A stretch of DNA of 64,000 nt, taken from positions 1 to 64,000 of the forward strand of contig JADFRG010000006.1 in the NCBI GenBank assembly GCA_022561385.1, given 5' to 3'. This document shows, piece by piece, positions 48,983-58,084 of the stretch. This DNA comes from Chloroflexota bacterium. Lineage in GTDB: Bacteria > Chloroflexota > Anaerolineae > Anaerolineales > E44-bin32. A program made the translations under genes and the position numbers. Under the pieces are notes generated by a model that saw nothing but the letters and a program-made list of their open reading frames with translations, was not told where the DNA came from and made no database searches. Within the stretch, counting starts at the first letter, position 1. Each line of letters starts with the position of its first letter.

Positions 48983-51388
48983 TCAAACTTCGGTGATCGA
49001 GCCTAAGACAGCATTGATGAATAGATCCGTATTCGAGTTTGGCAGGCCGCGATCATTCATGCTCGCCTGGACCGAGAAAAAGCAGGCCACCAGGTCCAAA
49101 GCTGGATCGACCAGAAGAAACACACCCCCCGAGCCTCCATGGTCGTAGGAACCGGGAGAGGGCAGGAGTTCGTTCCAGGCTGGAGACTTTTTCGCCTCGT
49201 GGATACTCCAGCCGAACCCCCATCCGGCCTCGGGCCATGATTCATCCCCAAGGTCCGCCGGGATGCCCGGTATTTGATTGCGGGTCATGGCGTCGGTCGA
49301 AGCCGGGCTGAGAATTCGAGCGTCGCCGTAGGCACCCCGGTTCAAGAACATTTGGCCAAATATCGCCATGTCCATAGCGGTGCCGAAACCGCCTGCGCTC
49401 CCCGAGGGGGCTGCCGAGGTGAGGGCCGCTTCTAACAGGTCGTATGCTGGAGCAGTGGTCGGGCGCTCGACGACGCGGCTCCGCATCGGTTTGGTCGGGG
49501 CGATGACCGTATTCTGCAAGCCCAGCGGCTCGAAGATGTTTTCGTGGGCGAACTGAGGGAGTGACATCCCGGATACGCGCCGAACAATTTCCCCGAGTAA
49601 ATTAAAATTGGCGTCCGAATAGGTCATCACGGAGTTGGGTGCGCTGGACAGCGGGACCGAAATGGTGAGGCGAAGCAGCTGCTCGTAATCACCCATCAGC
49701 GCGGCAAAGGCCTCTAAGGGCGCGGTAGGATCAACCTTGATTCCGCTCTGCTCCGCTGTCTCGTAGAGCCGCTCGTCGGTCAGGCCGGAGGTGTGGGTGA
49801 GCAGGTTTCGCACGAGCACTTTTTCCTTATTCTCGCCCTCGAATTCCGATATGTAGTCCCGCACCGGACGGCTCAGGCCGAGCAGCCCCCTTTCGGCAAG
49901 CACCATGATCGCAGTGGCTGTGATGGGTTTGGTGATGGAGGCGAGCGGGAACAGGGCATCTACTGTTAGGTCGGAATCGCCCTCTCCCTCTCCAAATGCT
50001 TCGTGCAGGAACACGATCCCTTTGCGCGCAGCGAGGATCACTAACGCTGGATGGGTCCCTTCATCAACCCAACTACGCGCGGTCTGAATCAGGTTATCCA
50101 CCCGTGCCGGGTCCGCGCCGGCCTCCTCCGGCGAGCCTGTCCGCAGGGGTTGCACCTGCACCTCTGAGACTTCTGCATCCCGGTTCGATCTTTCCTCCGC
50201 CACGACCTCGACTCCATCTGTCTGAGCCGCGCTGGTCACCATGTTCATGAATAGATCGCAGTGGTGCCGGGTGAAATCGATCTCATCGATATCTAGCGCA
50301 ACCGAGAAATAGGCTCCAACAATCTTGTTCTCCGGGTCCACCCACATCTCGACGCCGCCGTATCCGCCATGGGAGAAGTAGTCCGGCGTTGGGAGCGCTT
50401 CCCCGTATACCCGACCTTTGAAAGGATGGCCTACACTCAATCCGAGCCCCCAACTGGCCTCCGGGAAAACGACATCCAGCATCTTCGCGCTGATGCCCGG
50501 GATTTGATTGCGTGTCATCGCAGCCACAGCGGCGGGACTCAGGATCCTCTGGTCCCCGTAGTTGCCCCCGTTCAGAAGCATCTGACCAAACCGCGCCACA
50601 TCCTCTGCCGTCGAATACATCCCTCCGGAAGGGGAAGGATGTTCCATCCATTCCACATCGTGATAGATCGCCCCAGGCGCGTCGTCGGGCCGGCTGACAA
50701 CTCGGTTCTGCTGATCCTCCGGAACGATCATGAAGCTGCTGTCCATCCCGAGCGGCTCGTAGATGCGCTCCCGGTAGAAATTAGCCAGCGATTGGCCGCT
50801 GATGCGTCTCACAATCTCCCCCGCTAGGTAAATGCCGAGGTCGCTGTAGCTCATCTGGCTACCGGGTTCGAACAGAAGCGCGCCGTTATAAGTCAACGCC
50901 AGGATGCGTGCGATGCGCAGGGTCTGCGTTTCGTCTGGCTTGGGAACATCGACCGACTTCAAGCCCTCCTTCAGGCTCTCGAGGACTTTCTCGAACTCAT
51001 CATCACTCACTCCGCTCGTATGCGTCAGCAGGTGATGCACCATCACCTGTTCTTTGTCCTCGCCGACAAATTCCGGGAGGTACTCTTGAACCGGCCGATT
51101 CAGGCCCAGCTTGCCTTCCTCCACCAGGATCATGACCGCGGTAGCGGTGAACGGCTTGGTGAGCGAGGCGAGCGGGAATAGAGCGTCAATCGTCAACGCT
51201 GGCGAGTCACCTTCGGGGGAGGAGACGCCAAAAGCTTCGTGAAAGAAGGTCACTCCACCCCGGGCGGCAAGCAGTACGATCGAGGGGTTCCGCCCATCCG
51301 TGACCCATGCCTCTGCCCGACGTCTGAGCAGCGAGGTTACCTCGGGCCGAACACCGGCCGCTTGTGCTGTGCCCGTTCTCAGTTCCAT
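48983..51388 (-). CDS. Tandem two-domain serine beta-lactamase-fold hydrolase
   Basis: This 801-residue protein contains two complete beta-lactamase/penicillin-binding-fold domains in tandem (about 15-385 and 420-795). Each has a SxxK nucleophile (LASLTKPFTATAVM and LASITKPITATAIM), a YSD motif (YSDLGIY, YSDANFN) and an HGG/HGS third element (YFSHGGYGGV, YDHGGSGGV). No signal peptide is visible, so it is probably cytoplasmic: an esterase or peptidase rather than antibiotic resistance. Its ATG lies 2 nt after the kinase stop, so the two are translated together. Confidence 0.85.
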   Translation of the reverse strand: MELRTGTAQAAGVRPEVTSLLRRRAEAWVTDGRNPSIVLLAARGGVTFFHEAFGVSSPEGDSPALTIDALFPLASLTKPFTATAVMILVEEGKLGLNRPVQEYLPEFVGEDKEQVMVHHLLTHTSGVSDDEFEKVLESLKEGLKSVDVPKPDETQTLRIARILALTYNGALLFEPGSQMSYSDLGIYLAGEIVRRISGQSLANFYRERIYEPLGMDSSFMIVPEDQQNRVVSRPDDAPGAIYHDVEWMEHPSPSGGMYSTAEDVARFGQMLLNGGNYGDQRILSPAAVAAMTRNQIPGISAKMLDVVFPEASWGLGLSVGHPFKGRVYGEALPTPDYFSHGGYGGVEMWVDPENKIVGAYFSVALDIDEIDFTRHHCDLFMNMVTSAAQTDGVEVVAEERSNRDAEVSEVQVQPLRTGSPEEAGADPARVDNLIQTARSWVDEGTHPALVILAARKGIVFLHEAFGEGEGDSDLTVDALFPLASITKPITATAIMVLAERGLLGLSRPVRDYISEFEGENKEKVLVRNLLTHTSGLTDERLYETAEQSGIKVDPTAPLEAFAALMGDYEQLLRLTISVPLSSAPNSVMTYSDANFNLLGEIVRRVSGMSLPQFAHENIFEPLGLQNTVIAPTKPMRSRVVERPTTAPAYDLLEAALTSAAPSGSAGGFGTAMDMAIFGQMFLNRGAYGDARILSPASTDAMTRNQIPGIPADLGDESWPEAGWGFGWSIHEAKKSPAWNELLPSPGSYDHGGSGGVFLLVDPALDLVACFFSVQASMNDRGLPNSNTDLFINAVLGSITEV

Positions 51389-51390
51389 GC

Positions 51391-54300
51391 CTACTCTCCC
51401 AACGCCATCAGAATACTCCTTACCGCCGCACTCCCAAGGAAGGTTTGCCGCAGCTGATCATCCGATACGCCGCTGGCCAACTCTCGGATGAGGCGCCCCG
51501 CCCGCTCTCGCTCCTCAAGCGCCGCGGCTCCCCTCCCCAGCTGCTCTAGGACCTCGGCCCGGGTGCCCGACAGGCGCCACACCATGGGTCGATAGCCAAT
51601 TTTCTCGGCCAGGGAAATCCCCTTGTCGGCGGCCCGAAGTGCCTCTTCGGCCTGCTTGCACAGCAATAAGACCCATGCCTTCAGCTCAAGTGCCATGCTC
51701 GCGTCCGGCCGTCGCCCGGTGGACTCTGCCATCACCAGCGCACGTTCCGCAAGCGAGAGCGCAAGTTCGAGCTTTCCCTCGGCTGCTGCGAGCCCGCCGA
51801 GCGCGACCATCGCCAGCGGCGTGTCCATGTTTTCTAAATAGCTCAGGCTCGGCTTCAGATCGAACTCGTCTTGAAGGCCGCCTTCAAGGACCACTCGCGT
51901 CATATACATGTGGAAGGAGTCCAACATCCAGGCTCGAGCAAGCTCTTCCATCGGCTGGCGCAAGCTCTGGAGCAGTTCTGCAGCTTGTCGGTAGGCCTGC
52001 AACTCGAAGTATATGATGACGCGTCCAAGCTTCATAAAGGTGTTGGCAAACGGATGAGATTCGTCGGACACCTCCTCCTCAAGGGAGGCGAAAGCTTCCT
52101 TGAAACGACCCAGCCTAGCCAAGGCGATGGCCCGGAGCGTAGGATATTGGACCGGCGGCACGCCGATTCGATGCGCAAGTTCGACCCCCCGGTTGCAGTG
52201 CGCAACCGTTTGCTCAAACTCGCCGAGCTGCAGGGTTGAAAACATCATGCCGAACAGCAGGTAGTTGAGGCGAACAAGATCCCCTAGGTCTTCGAGCTGG
52301 AGGCGCAGGCGATCGCCCCGCCTCTGTCGCTCCAGCAGCGGGTCTGTGTAGAACATCGCCAATTCTGCCTCGAGCACCAGCATCTCGTCCCCGGTTGATT
52401 CGCTGAGGCGAAGCGCCTGCTCGGCGTTGGCCCGCGCCTGGTCCTCAAAGTCGGACCAGAAATCCGTAAACCAGGTGGTTGGAACCAGGGCCCGGATCAT
52501 GCCGCGTGGATCGTCTAGCTGCTCGGCCAACTCATAAGCCTGTTCATAGAAATCCTTTGAAGCCCGCGCAGAGCCCGTTTCTGGGTGATCCAACGCGACG
52601 ATGTAATTTCCGCGCGCCAGACCCAGGAGCGCTTCCAGCTCGCCATGCTGATCGTTGTGGGTCCGGGCTCGATTCAGCAGCGACTCGAAATCCTGAACCG
52701 CCTCTTCCCCCTGGTACAAATTGACGAATGCCGCCGCTCTGGCCGCCAGCAGATCCGCATATAAAGTCTGCTCCTCATCTGACAGCTCAAGCGCCTGATT
52801 GTAGAGGCCCAACGCCTCCGAATTTGCGTGTAGGCGGCGTGCGCGGTCGCCAGCCGATCTCAAATAGGAAATAGCCTGCTCATAATCTCCCGCCACCAGA
52901 TAATGTCTTGCCAATTGCACCGTGATCTCGTCCAGTTGGTCGCGGTACAGCTCTTCAAGTGTCTGGGCGACTTCTCTATGAAGAATTCGTCGTTCGCCTG
53001 AGCCGAGTTCGTTGTAGATGTAGCGTTGTATAAGCTGGTGGCTGAAGCGGTAGCGCGTCAGAATCTTAGCGCCGACGCGTGCCTCCCCCTGCTCACGTAT
53101 GAGGTTGTGCCGCTTCTCAAGCTCCTGGGATAGCTGCCGCAACAGCGGTCGCTCTTGCATCTCTTGCACGCGGGCTACGACTTCCGCCGTAAAGGTTTCG
53201 CCTTCGACGCTTGCCACCGATAGTAGCTCGCGCAACTCGTTATCCAACCGTGTGATCCTCTCCCGGATTACTGCTTCCACCTTCTCGGGGAGCTGATCCC
53301 ATTTGAGTGCGGGGCCCTCCACCCACCTTCCCTGTTCATCTCGAATCAGGTCTCCTCGCTCCTGCATGGAGCGCAAGAGTTCTATGCTGAACAGAGGGTG
53401 ACCGCCGGTGCGCTCATAGAGTGCGCTTCGAAAAAATTCACTGAGTTCGTTTGGCTCGGTGTCAAGTAATTCATCGAGAAAATGCCGACTTTCCTCGCGC
53501 TCCTGTTCCTCCAATTCGAGCAGCACATTGCCAAGTGTCTGTCTGAATTCTCCTACAACCTTCTCAAGGGGGTGTCGCGCGCCGTCTCTGCCCAGGGCTA
53601 CCTCTTCTTCACGATATGTTCCCAGGATCAGAATGCGGGCCGATTCGATTCTCCGCCCCAAATGAAACAGCAGGCTTATGGAGGCACCGTCCGCCCACTG
53701 CAGGTCATCCAGCAAGATCAGCAGCGGCACCTTTGCGGCCAGCGCACGGAGCACATTCGAGAACTGCTCGAAAAGTTGGGTCTGCTGGACCCCGCGCTCG
53801 CCTGAGAGATTCTTCTGAGAAAGAGCTCTGAGCTCGTTCACGCTACCTTCTGATGATCCCGCTGCGGCCGCCCGCTCCGTAATCTCTCTCCCTCCCACGA
53901 AAACGTTCACAAGTTCGGGACCGTGCTCCACAATGGCTTCCACCGTGGACGGGGTCAACTCCCACAAAGCCCTGGCCTGTTCTGTGGAGAGCTGTCCTGA
54001 GGCCCACCTGGCCTCGACATTTCCCGTGAGCATGCCCAGCACATCCCGGAAGGGAAGGTAAGGATCGCCAAGGCCGCTGAAAGCGTTGGCGCTGCCGAAG
54101 GCCACCGCCAAATTGGGGTGTTGCTCTCGCGCGCGGCGGGCGAACGCACTGATCAGCGCGGTTTTACCCTGGCCCGGCCCCCCGGTGACAAAGGCCACCC
54201 TTCCGCGACCTTCCAACGCCGAATCGAGCTGGGCTCTGAGCCACTGGAGTTCCCGCGTGCGCCCAACGAAAGTCTCGATGACTCGATCCGGCTCCCCTTG

Positions 54301-55161
54301 AAGGAATGCCGGCAAATCAGTTCGGGGGGCTCTTTCGGGTGCCTCAAACGCGCGGAAAAGGTCCTGCGACAGTGCCTCGACAGAGGGATAGCGGTCTCCG
54401 GGTGCCTTGGCCGTCGCTCGCTGGATAATCTCGTCAATCCCGGGTGGGAGATCCGGGCGTTTCTCAACGGCCGCTGGAAGCGGCTCATTGAGATGACTCT
54501 GGACAAGCTGGATGAGGGTCTGATCCGGGAACGGATGCTCGCCCGTCACGAGCTCGTAGAGCAACACTCCGAGGGAGTAAACATCTGTGGCGGGTGTGAC
54601 GGGAACATTCTGAGCTTGCTCCGGCGCGATATAGGCCGCGGAACCCATCAGACCGCCAGTCTTGGTGAGCCCCTCCGCGGAGAGGTCCTTAGCGATGCCG
54701 AAGTCGGTGAGGTAAACATCGCCTCGCTCATCCCGGAGAATGTTTTCAGGTTTTAAGTCACGGTGGATGACCCCTTGATCGTGAGCCGCTTGCAGCGCAT
54801 CGCAGATATGATTGAATGCCTGGCGTACCTGTTCGAGCGGGAGGGCACCGGAACTCTCAAGTTCATCGCGCAAGCTGCCCCCTCGTATGAAGCGCATGAC
54901 CAGATAGGCGCTTTCGTCGTCGCGCCAATAATCGTATAGGGGCACGATGTGAGGGTGCTCCAGCTTAGCGACGGTGCGCGCCTCGGCCTCGAAGCGTGCG
55001 ACGAAGTCCGGGTGTTCTGCGAACTCGGGAAGAATAACCTTGACCGCTACCTCGCGATCAACGGTCGGTTGGTAGGCGCGGTAGACCACGCCGAAACCAC
55101 CGGAGCCGATGGTCTCAAGCAGCTCCAGGCCGCGCACGTGCTTTCCCGTCAAATCCTCCAT
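51391..55161 (-). CDS. Serine/threonine kinase - AAA ATPase - TPR regulator
   Basis: This protein of about 1256 residues starts with an Hanks-type kinase (about 1-270: GSGGFGVVYRA, VAVKV lysine, HRDLKPEN, DFGIAKDL). An AAA_16/STAND ATPase follows (about 300-650; Walker A GGPGQGKTAL, Walker B LILLDDLQWAD), then a long helical region with TPR-like repeats to the C-terminus. No LuxR or cyclase output domain is present. The start is placed at ATG 55161, which gives the usual DLTGKHVRGLELLETIG beginning and has a TAGTAT hexamer 10 nt upstream; ATGs at 55173, 55194 and 55197 are alternatives. It probably senses through the TPR part and signals by phosphorylation, perhaps to the hydrolase encoded next. 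Confidence 0.88.
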   Translation of the reverse strand: MEDLTGKHVRGLELLETIGSGGFGVVYRAYQPTVDREVAVKVILPEFAEHPDFVARFEAEARTVAKLEHPHIVPLYDYWRDDESAYLVMRFIRGGSLRDELESSGALPLEQVRQAFNHICDALQAAHDQGVIHRDLKPENILRDERGDVYLTDFGIAKDLSAEGLTKTGGLMGSAAYIAPEQAQNVPVTPATDVYSLGVLLYELVTGEHPFPDQTLIQLVQSHLNEPLPAAVEKRPDLPPGIDEIIQRATAKAPGDRYPSVEALSQDLFRAFEAPERAPRTDLPAFLQGEPDRVIETFVGRTRELQWLRAQLDSALEGRGRVAFVTGGPGQGKTALISAFARRAREQHPNLAVAFGSANAFSGLGDPYLPFRDVLGMLTGNVEARWASGQLSTEQARALWELTPSTVEAIVEHGPELVNVFVGGREITERAAAAGSSEGSVNELRALSQKNLSGERGVQQTQLFEQFSNVLRALAAKVPLLILLDDLQWADGASISLLFHLGRRIESARILILGTYREEEVALGRDGARHPLEKVVGEFRQTLGNVLLELEEQEREESRHFLDELLDTEPNELSEFFRSALYERTGGHPLFSIELLRSMQERGDLIRDEQGRWVEGPALKWDQLPEKVEAVIRERITRLDNELRELLSVASVEGETFTAEVVARVQEMQERPLLRQLSQELEKRHNLIREQGEARVGAKILTRYRFSHQLIQRYIYNELGSGERRILHREVAQTLEELYRDQLDEITVQLARHYLVAGDYEQAISYLRSAGDRARRLHANSEALGLYNQALELSDEEQTLYADLLAARAAAFVNLYQGEEAVQDFESLLNRARTHNDQHGELEALLGLARGNYIVALDHPETGSARASKDFYEQAYELAEQLDDPRGMIRALVPTTWFTDFWSDFEDQARANAEQALRLSESTGDEMLVLEAELAMFYTDPLLERQRRGDRLRLQLEDLGDLVRLNYLLFGMMFSTLQLGEFEQTVAHCNRGVELAHRIGVPPVQYPTLRAIALARLGRFKEAFASLEEEVSDESHPFANTFMKLGRVIIYFELQAYRQAAELLQSLRQPMEELARAWMLDSFHMYMTRVVLEGGLQDEFDLKPSLSYLENMDTPLAMVALGGLAAAEGKLELALSLAERALVMAESTGRRPDASMALELKAWVLLLCKQAEEALRAADKGISLAEKIGYRPMVWRLSGTRAEVLEQLGRGAAALEERERAGRLIRELASGVSDDQLRQTFLGSAAVRSILMALGE

Positions 55162-55380
55162 GGCCACCGCCATACTAATGGAAAAGCGCGGCATCATCAA
55201 TTGAGGTCGTAGGGCCTCCCCGACGGAACCATCTCAACGCGATTTCGGGGGGGGCGGGGCGCCGAGGTCAGCGCGCAGGTTCCAATGGGAAAGATCGAAC
55301 GAAAGGCCGGTCCGCATCCGATCCGAGCGTCCGCCGACCCATCCTCGGCAGAGTTCTTGGATCCCGAAGCCGTGGAGCCC

Positions 55381-55770
55381 TTAGTTCAAAACGACTTCGA
55401 CGTCGTATTTCCCAATCCGCACGTCCGACGTGAGGATCGGCAGGCCCTCGATCTGAGATTGAGCGACCAGCATGCGGTCAAATGGATCTCGGTGATGAGC
55501 AGGCAGACTGTATACGTGAAGAGCGTGGCTGATTTGCACCGGCAGCGGCTCAATGGAGTTCGCCGCCATCTGCTCCGGTATCACGAGCGTCGGCTCACCG
55601 CTGAGCTCTAGCCTTCCCAACGCGGCTTTTATTGCGATCTCCCAAGCGCTGACTGCGCTGAGGTACAGCGTGTTTCCTGCATCCCTCATGATCCCCCGCG
55701 CTCTTCCAGAGAGCGCGGGATCATCTACGAGCCACCAGAGAAACACCTGCGTATCGACAATTAGTTTCAT
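55381..55770 (-). CDS. PIN-domain ribonuclease toxin
   Basis: This 129-residue VapC-like toxin has PIN acidic residues in IVDTQVFLWW, SAWEIAIKAALG, DPFDRMLVAQ and TSDVRIGKY, giving the D-E-D-D metal site. It probably cleaves tRNA or mRNA when the antitoxin is lost. Its start overlaps the antitoxin stop (ATGA). A 15-bp inverted repeat lies within the coding sequence at 55688-55724. Confidence 0.9.
   Translation of the reverse strand: MKLIVDTQVFLWWLVDDPALSGRARGIMRDAGNTLYLSAVSAWEIAIKAALGRLELSGEPTLVIPEQMAANSIEPLPVQISHALHVYSLPAHHRDPFDRMLVAQSQIEGLPILTSDVRIGKYDVEVVLN
55688..55724. repeat. Inverted repeat inside the PIN toxin gene
   Basis: Arms 55688-55704 and 55710-55724 pair over 15 bp (ATGATCCC and CGCGCTCT blocks) with a 2-nt bulge at 55696-55697 and a 5-nt loop. 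It is within the reading frame, so it is neither a terminator nor an obvious insertion. Confidence 0.6.
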
Positions 55771-56003
55771 CCCTCAAATCCCTCAAGTATCTCTTTGGGC
55801 AGCGGGTCATCAAAATCTGGCGCGATCACGATTTTGCCGCGCGCCGATCCCGGTACTCGCTCCGCCGGGCTCGGCTCGTAAGGCACCAACCGCGCGATAG
55901 GCTTACCGGCTTTAGCGATAACGATCTCCTCGCCCCCCATGACCCGAACCAGGAGTCTCGATAGGTGTGTCTTGGCCTCGTGAATATTCACTGTGATCTG
56001 CAT
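55767..56003 (-). CDS. Phd/YefM-family antitoxin
   Basis: This 78-residue antitoxin has the Phd/YefM pattern: ITVNIHEAKTHLSRLLVRVMGGEEIVIAKAGKPIARLVPY (DNA-binding and dimer part), followed by a flexible C-terminus that would wrap the PIN toxin. ATG 56003 is chosen over GTG 56009 because AGGTGG lies just before it. The palindromic operator upstream supports autorepression. Confidence 0.88.
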   Translation of the reverse strand: MQITVNIHEAKTHLSRLLVRVMGGEEIVIAKAGKPIARLVPYEPSPAERVPGSARGKIVIAPDFDDPLPKEILEGFEG

Positions 56004-56026
56004 TCCCACCTCGTCACGAATAGTAA

Positions 56027-56045
56027 ACTAAGTCATTGACTTAGT
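56027..56045. promoter_or_regulatory. Palindromic operator of the toxin-antitoxin pair
   Basis: ACTAAGTCA-T-TGACTTAGT is a perfect 9+9 inverted repeat, 23 nt upstream of the antitoxin start. This is the usual place for binding by the antitoxin-toxin complex. Confidence 0.7.
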
Positions 56046-56243
56046 CAACTCGTGGCGTCAGGTCGGTACGAAGAGCTGGGCCGTGCGAAACTAATCAGGG
56101 CGTCTCAAAAGCAACAACAGCCAACTCTTGCCCTTTATGTGTGGCGATGAATTGATGGAAATAAAAAGGGGGACGTGGGAGGGCTCGCCGCGGCGGGGCG
56201 ATCGCGATGAGACCGCTCCATTCCCATGGGCGCAGGTGGTCCC

Positions 56244-57914
56244 TCAGGAGAGATCGACGACCGTCACCTTAGTTCCTTGAATCTCCAGGTAAATCACGAT
56301 CCCGTTGTTCGTTTCATCGGACTCCCGAATCAAGTTGTGGGGATCGGCGGTGGACATGAGCGCATAGGTGCCATCTGCCAGCCCGGTAATATCAATGGAC
56401 TGGCCGGCCAAATAGTATTGATAGACATCCGTCCATCCCACCGAAAGACCCTGGCGAACCGGAGAGCAACTGGTGAAGCCGGCTCGGTCAATTCGGTCCG
56501 CCTCCGGGCTCCTGCGGATGTCTCTCAGGCAGTAACCGACTTTGCCACTCGAGGCTACCACTTGGTCTAGCGTCTTATTAGGCTGTAGTGACCAGAGCTC
56601 GTAGATCGAAAAGCTGTCCAGGTGCCAATGATTGTGCCCAGCGTGAAATATGAACTCACCAATCGATTCCTCAACGTATTCACCGTCGTCCCTCGAAATA
56701 CGCTGAACCACATTCAGTGTCTCCGATCCAGGCTCAACTACGCCCACCAAGTTCAGGGCACCATATCCCCCGTTCCAAACCGAATTGGTCAGCCTCAGCA
56801 GGGTGGTTTCATCCCTCGAAGAATAGACGATTCGGAGCCCGGAGGGAGCGAGGGTCCTAAGGTCGGGCAAGAGCAGGGTAGGGCCGTCTTGCTCCGCGCC
56901 AAACAGAGCCTCGAGCAGCGCGGGTTGGGGATCCTGACCTTCCAGGAAGATTTCCGAGAACGCCACACTTCGATTCGGAGTGGGTCCGCTCGCCCTGGGC
57001 GCGGTGCCCCCCGTGGCGTTCAGGGGTAGCACCATGGTTCCCGTGCCAACCAGCAGACGGCCCAGCACAGCGGGTTCCTGACCCCGATACTGGTAGGGCA
57101 GAATGAAGGTCGGCTCCAATGATCGTGCGATTCCAGCCGCCTGTTCAGGGGAAAGTGAGGAAATGTCGTTTAGTGTGAGCAGCGCAACATCCACCTTGCC
57201 CAGATCAGCAATGTCCGGTATGAAGTGCGCATCTCCGGCCAGGAATAGTTTGAAGTCCCCGAAGCTCGCCAGGTAGCTGTTTCCAACGTAAAGCCGCGGG
57301 CCATCAGGCAGCATCTCCGCTCGATAAGCAGGAACCGCCTGGATGCTAATGCCATCAACCGTAATCAGAGCGCCGGCCCTCAAGGGCACAAACGAGAGCA
57401 GACCCTCCAGGTATCGCGCGGATGCCGAATCTACGATCACCTGCGTCGAATCTTTCGAGATCTCTCGGATGGCACGCAGGTCGAGATGCTCGGGAAGCGG
57501 ATCTGTGATCCAGATTTGATCCGCCTTGGGTAGGGACGAGTAGTCCGCCGCCTCAGACCATGGGTTGACGTGAATCACGGTTTCACCCATCTTGAGGATC
57601 AGCGACCCGGATCCCGCCTGCCGCAGTTTGATCGTCTCCTCCGGGCTATCGAACACGATGGTTCGCTCCCCAAGTTCGTCCTGCCAATTGAGACGCGCGA
57701 GCAGGCCGGGCGGATTGGTTGTCAGCACAGGAACTGCAGTGGGTCGGGGGTCAGGCGCCGGCCTCAGAGGCGGGGAAGGGATCTCAGGGGCCGAGAGCAG
57801 GACGGTACGTGGAGGCGCGGGCTCGCCTGGGTTAACCAGTGCACAGCTCGCGAGGAGCAATGTAAGCGCAGGGAGCAGTCGAGCGAGATGGATGTGGGTC
57901 ATTTCCCTGAACAT
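56244..57914 (-). CDS. Lipoprotein fusing a degenerate metallo-beta-lactamase-like domain to a lysyl oxidase domain
   Basis: A protein of 556 residues. After a lipoprotein signal (LTLLLASC, cysteine near residue 24) and a proline-rich tether comes an UlaG-like fold (about 85-300: VIHVNPWSEAADYSSLPKADQIWITD, LFLAGDAHFIPD). Its HxHxDH metal motif is replaced by DPLPEHLD, so metal hydrolysis is doubtful. Residues about 350-556 match prokaryotic lysyl oxidase: copper-ligand motif HAGHNHWHLDSFSIYEL, GKVGYCLRD and a C-terminal DETNNG. It is probably exported and acts on lysine or amine groups of envelope proteins. The next ATG, at residue 5, is also a possible start. Confidence 0.78.
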   Translation of the reverse strand: MFREMTHIHLARLLPALTLLLASCALVNPGEPAPPRTVLLSAPEIPSPPLRPAPDPRPTAVPVLTTNPPGLLARLNWQDELGERTIVFDSPEETIKLRQAGSGSLILKMGETVIHVNPWSEAADYSSLPKADQIWITDPLPEHLDLRAIREISKDSTQVIVDSASARYLEGLLSFVPLRAGALITVDGISIQAVPAYRAEMLPDGPRLYVGNSYLASFGDFKLFLAGDAHFIPDIADLGKVDVALLTLNDISSLSPEQAAGIARSLEPTFILPYQYRGQEPAVLGRLLVGTGTMVLPLNATGGTAPRASGPTPNRSVAFSEIFLEGQDPQPALLEALFGAEQDGPTLLLPDLRTLAPSGLRIVYSSRDETTLLRLTNSVWNGGYGALNLVGVVEPGSETLNVVQRISRDDGEYVEESIGEFIFHAGHNHWHLDSFSIYELWSLQPNKTLDQVVASSGKVGYCLRDIRRSPEADRIDRAGFTSCSPVRQGLSVGWTDVYQYYLAGQSIDITGLADGTYALMSTADPHNLIRESDETNNGIVIYLEIQGTKVTVVDLS

Positions 57915-58084
57915 GGTTGATTACAACATGGCCGGTAGCCGCTGTGAATAGACCGTGCGTGCCAAGCTTTGAGGGCCCTTAACCCTTTGATAGGCATGAG
58001 CCTGTGCCGCGAGTCTCGGAGATAATGTCAGGGCAACGCGCAGCTCAATTTGATGGGCGGGCTCGAAAGTTTGGGACGCGCTCA

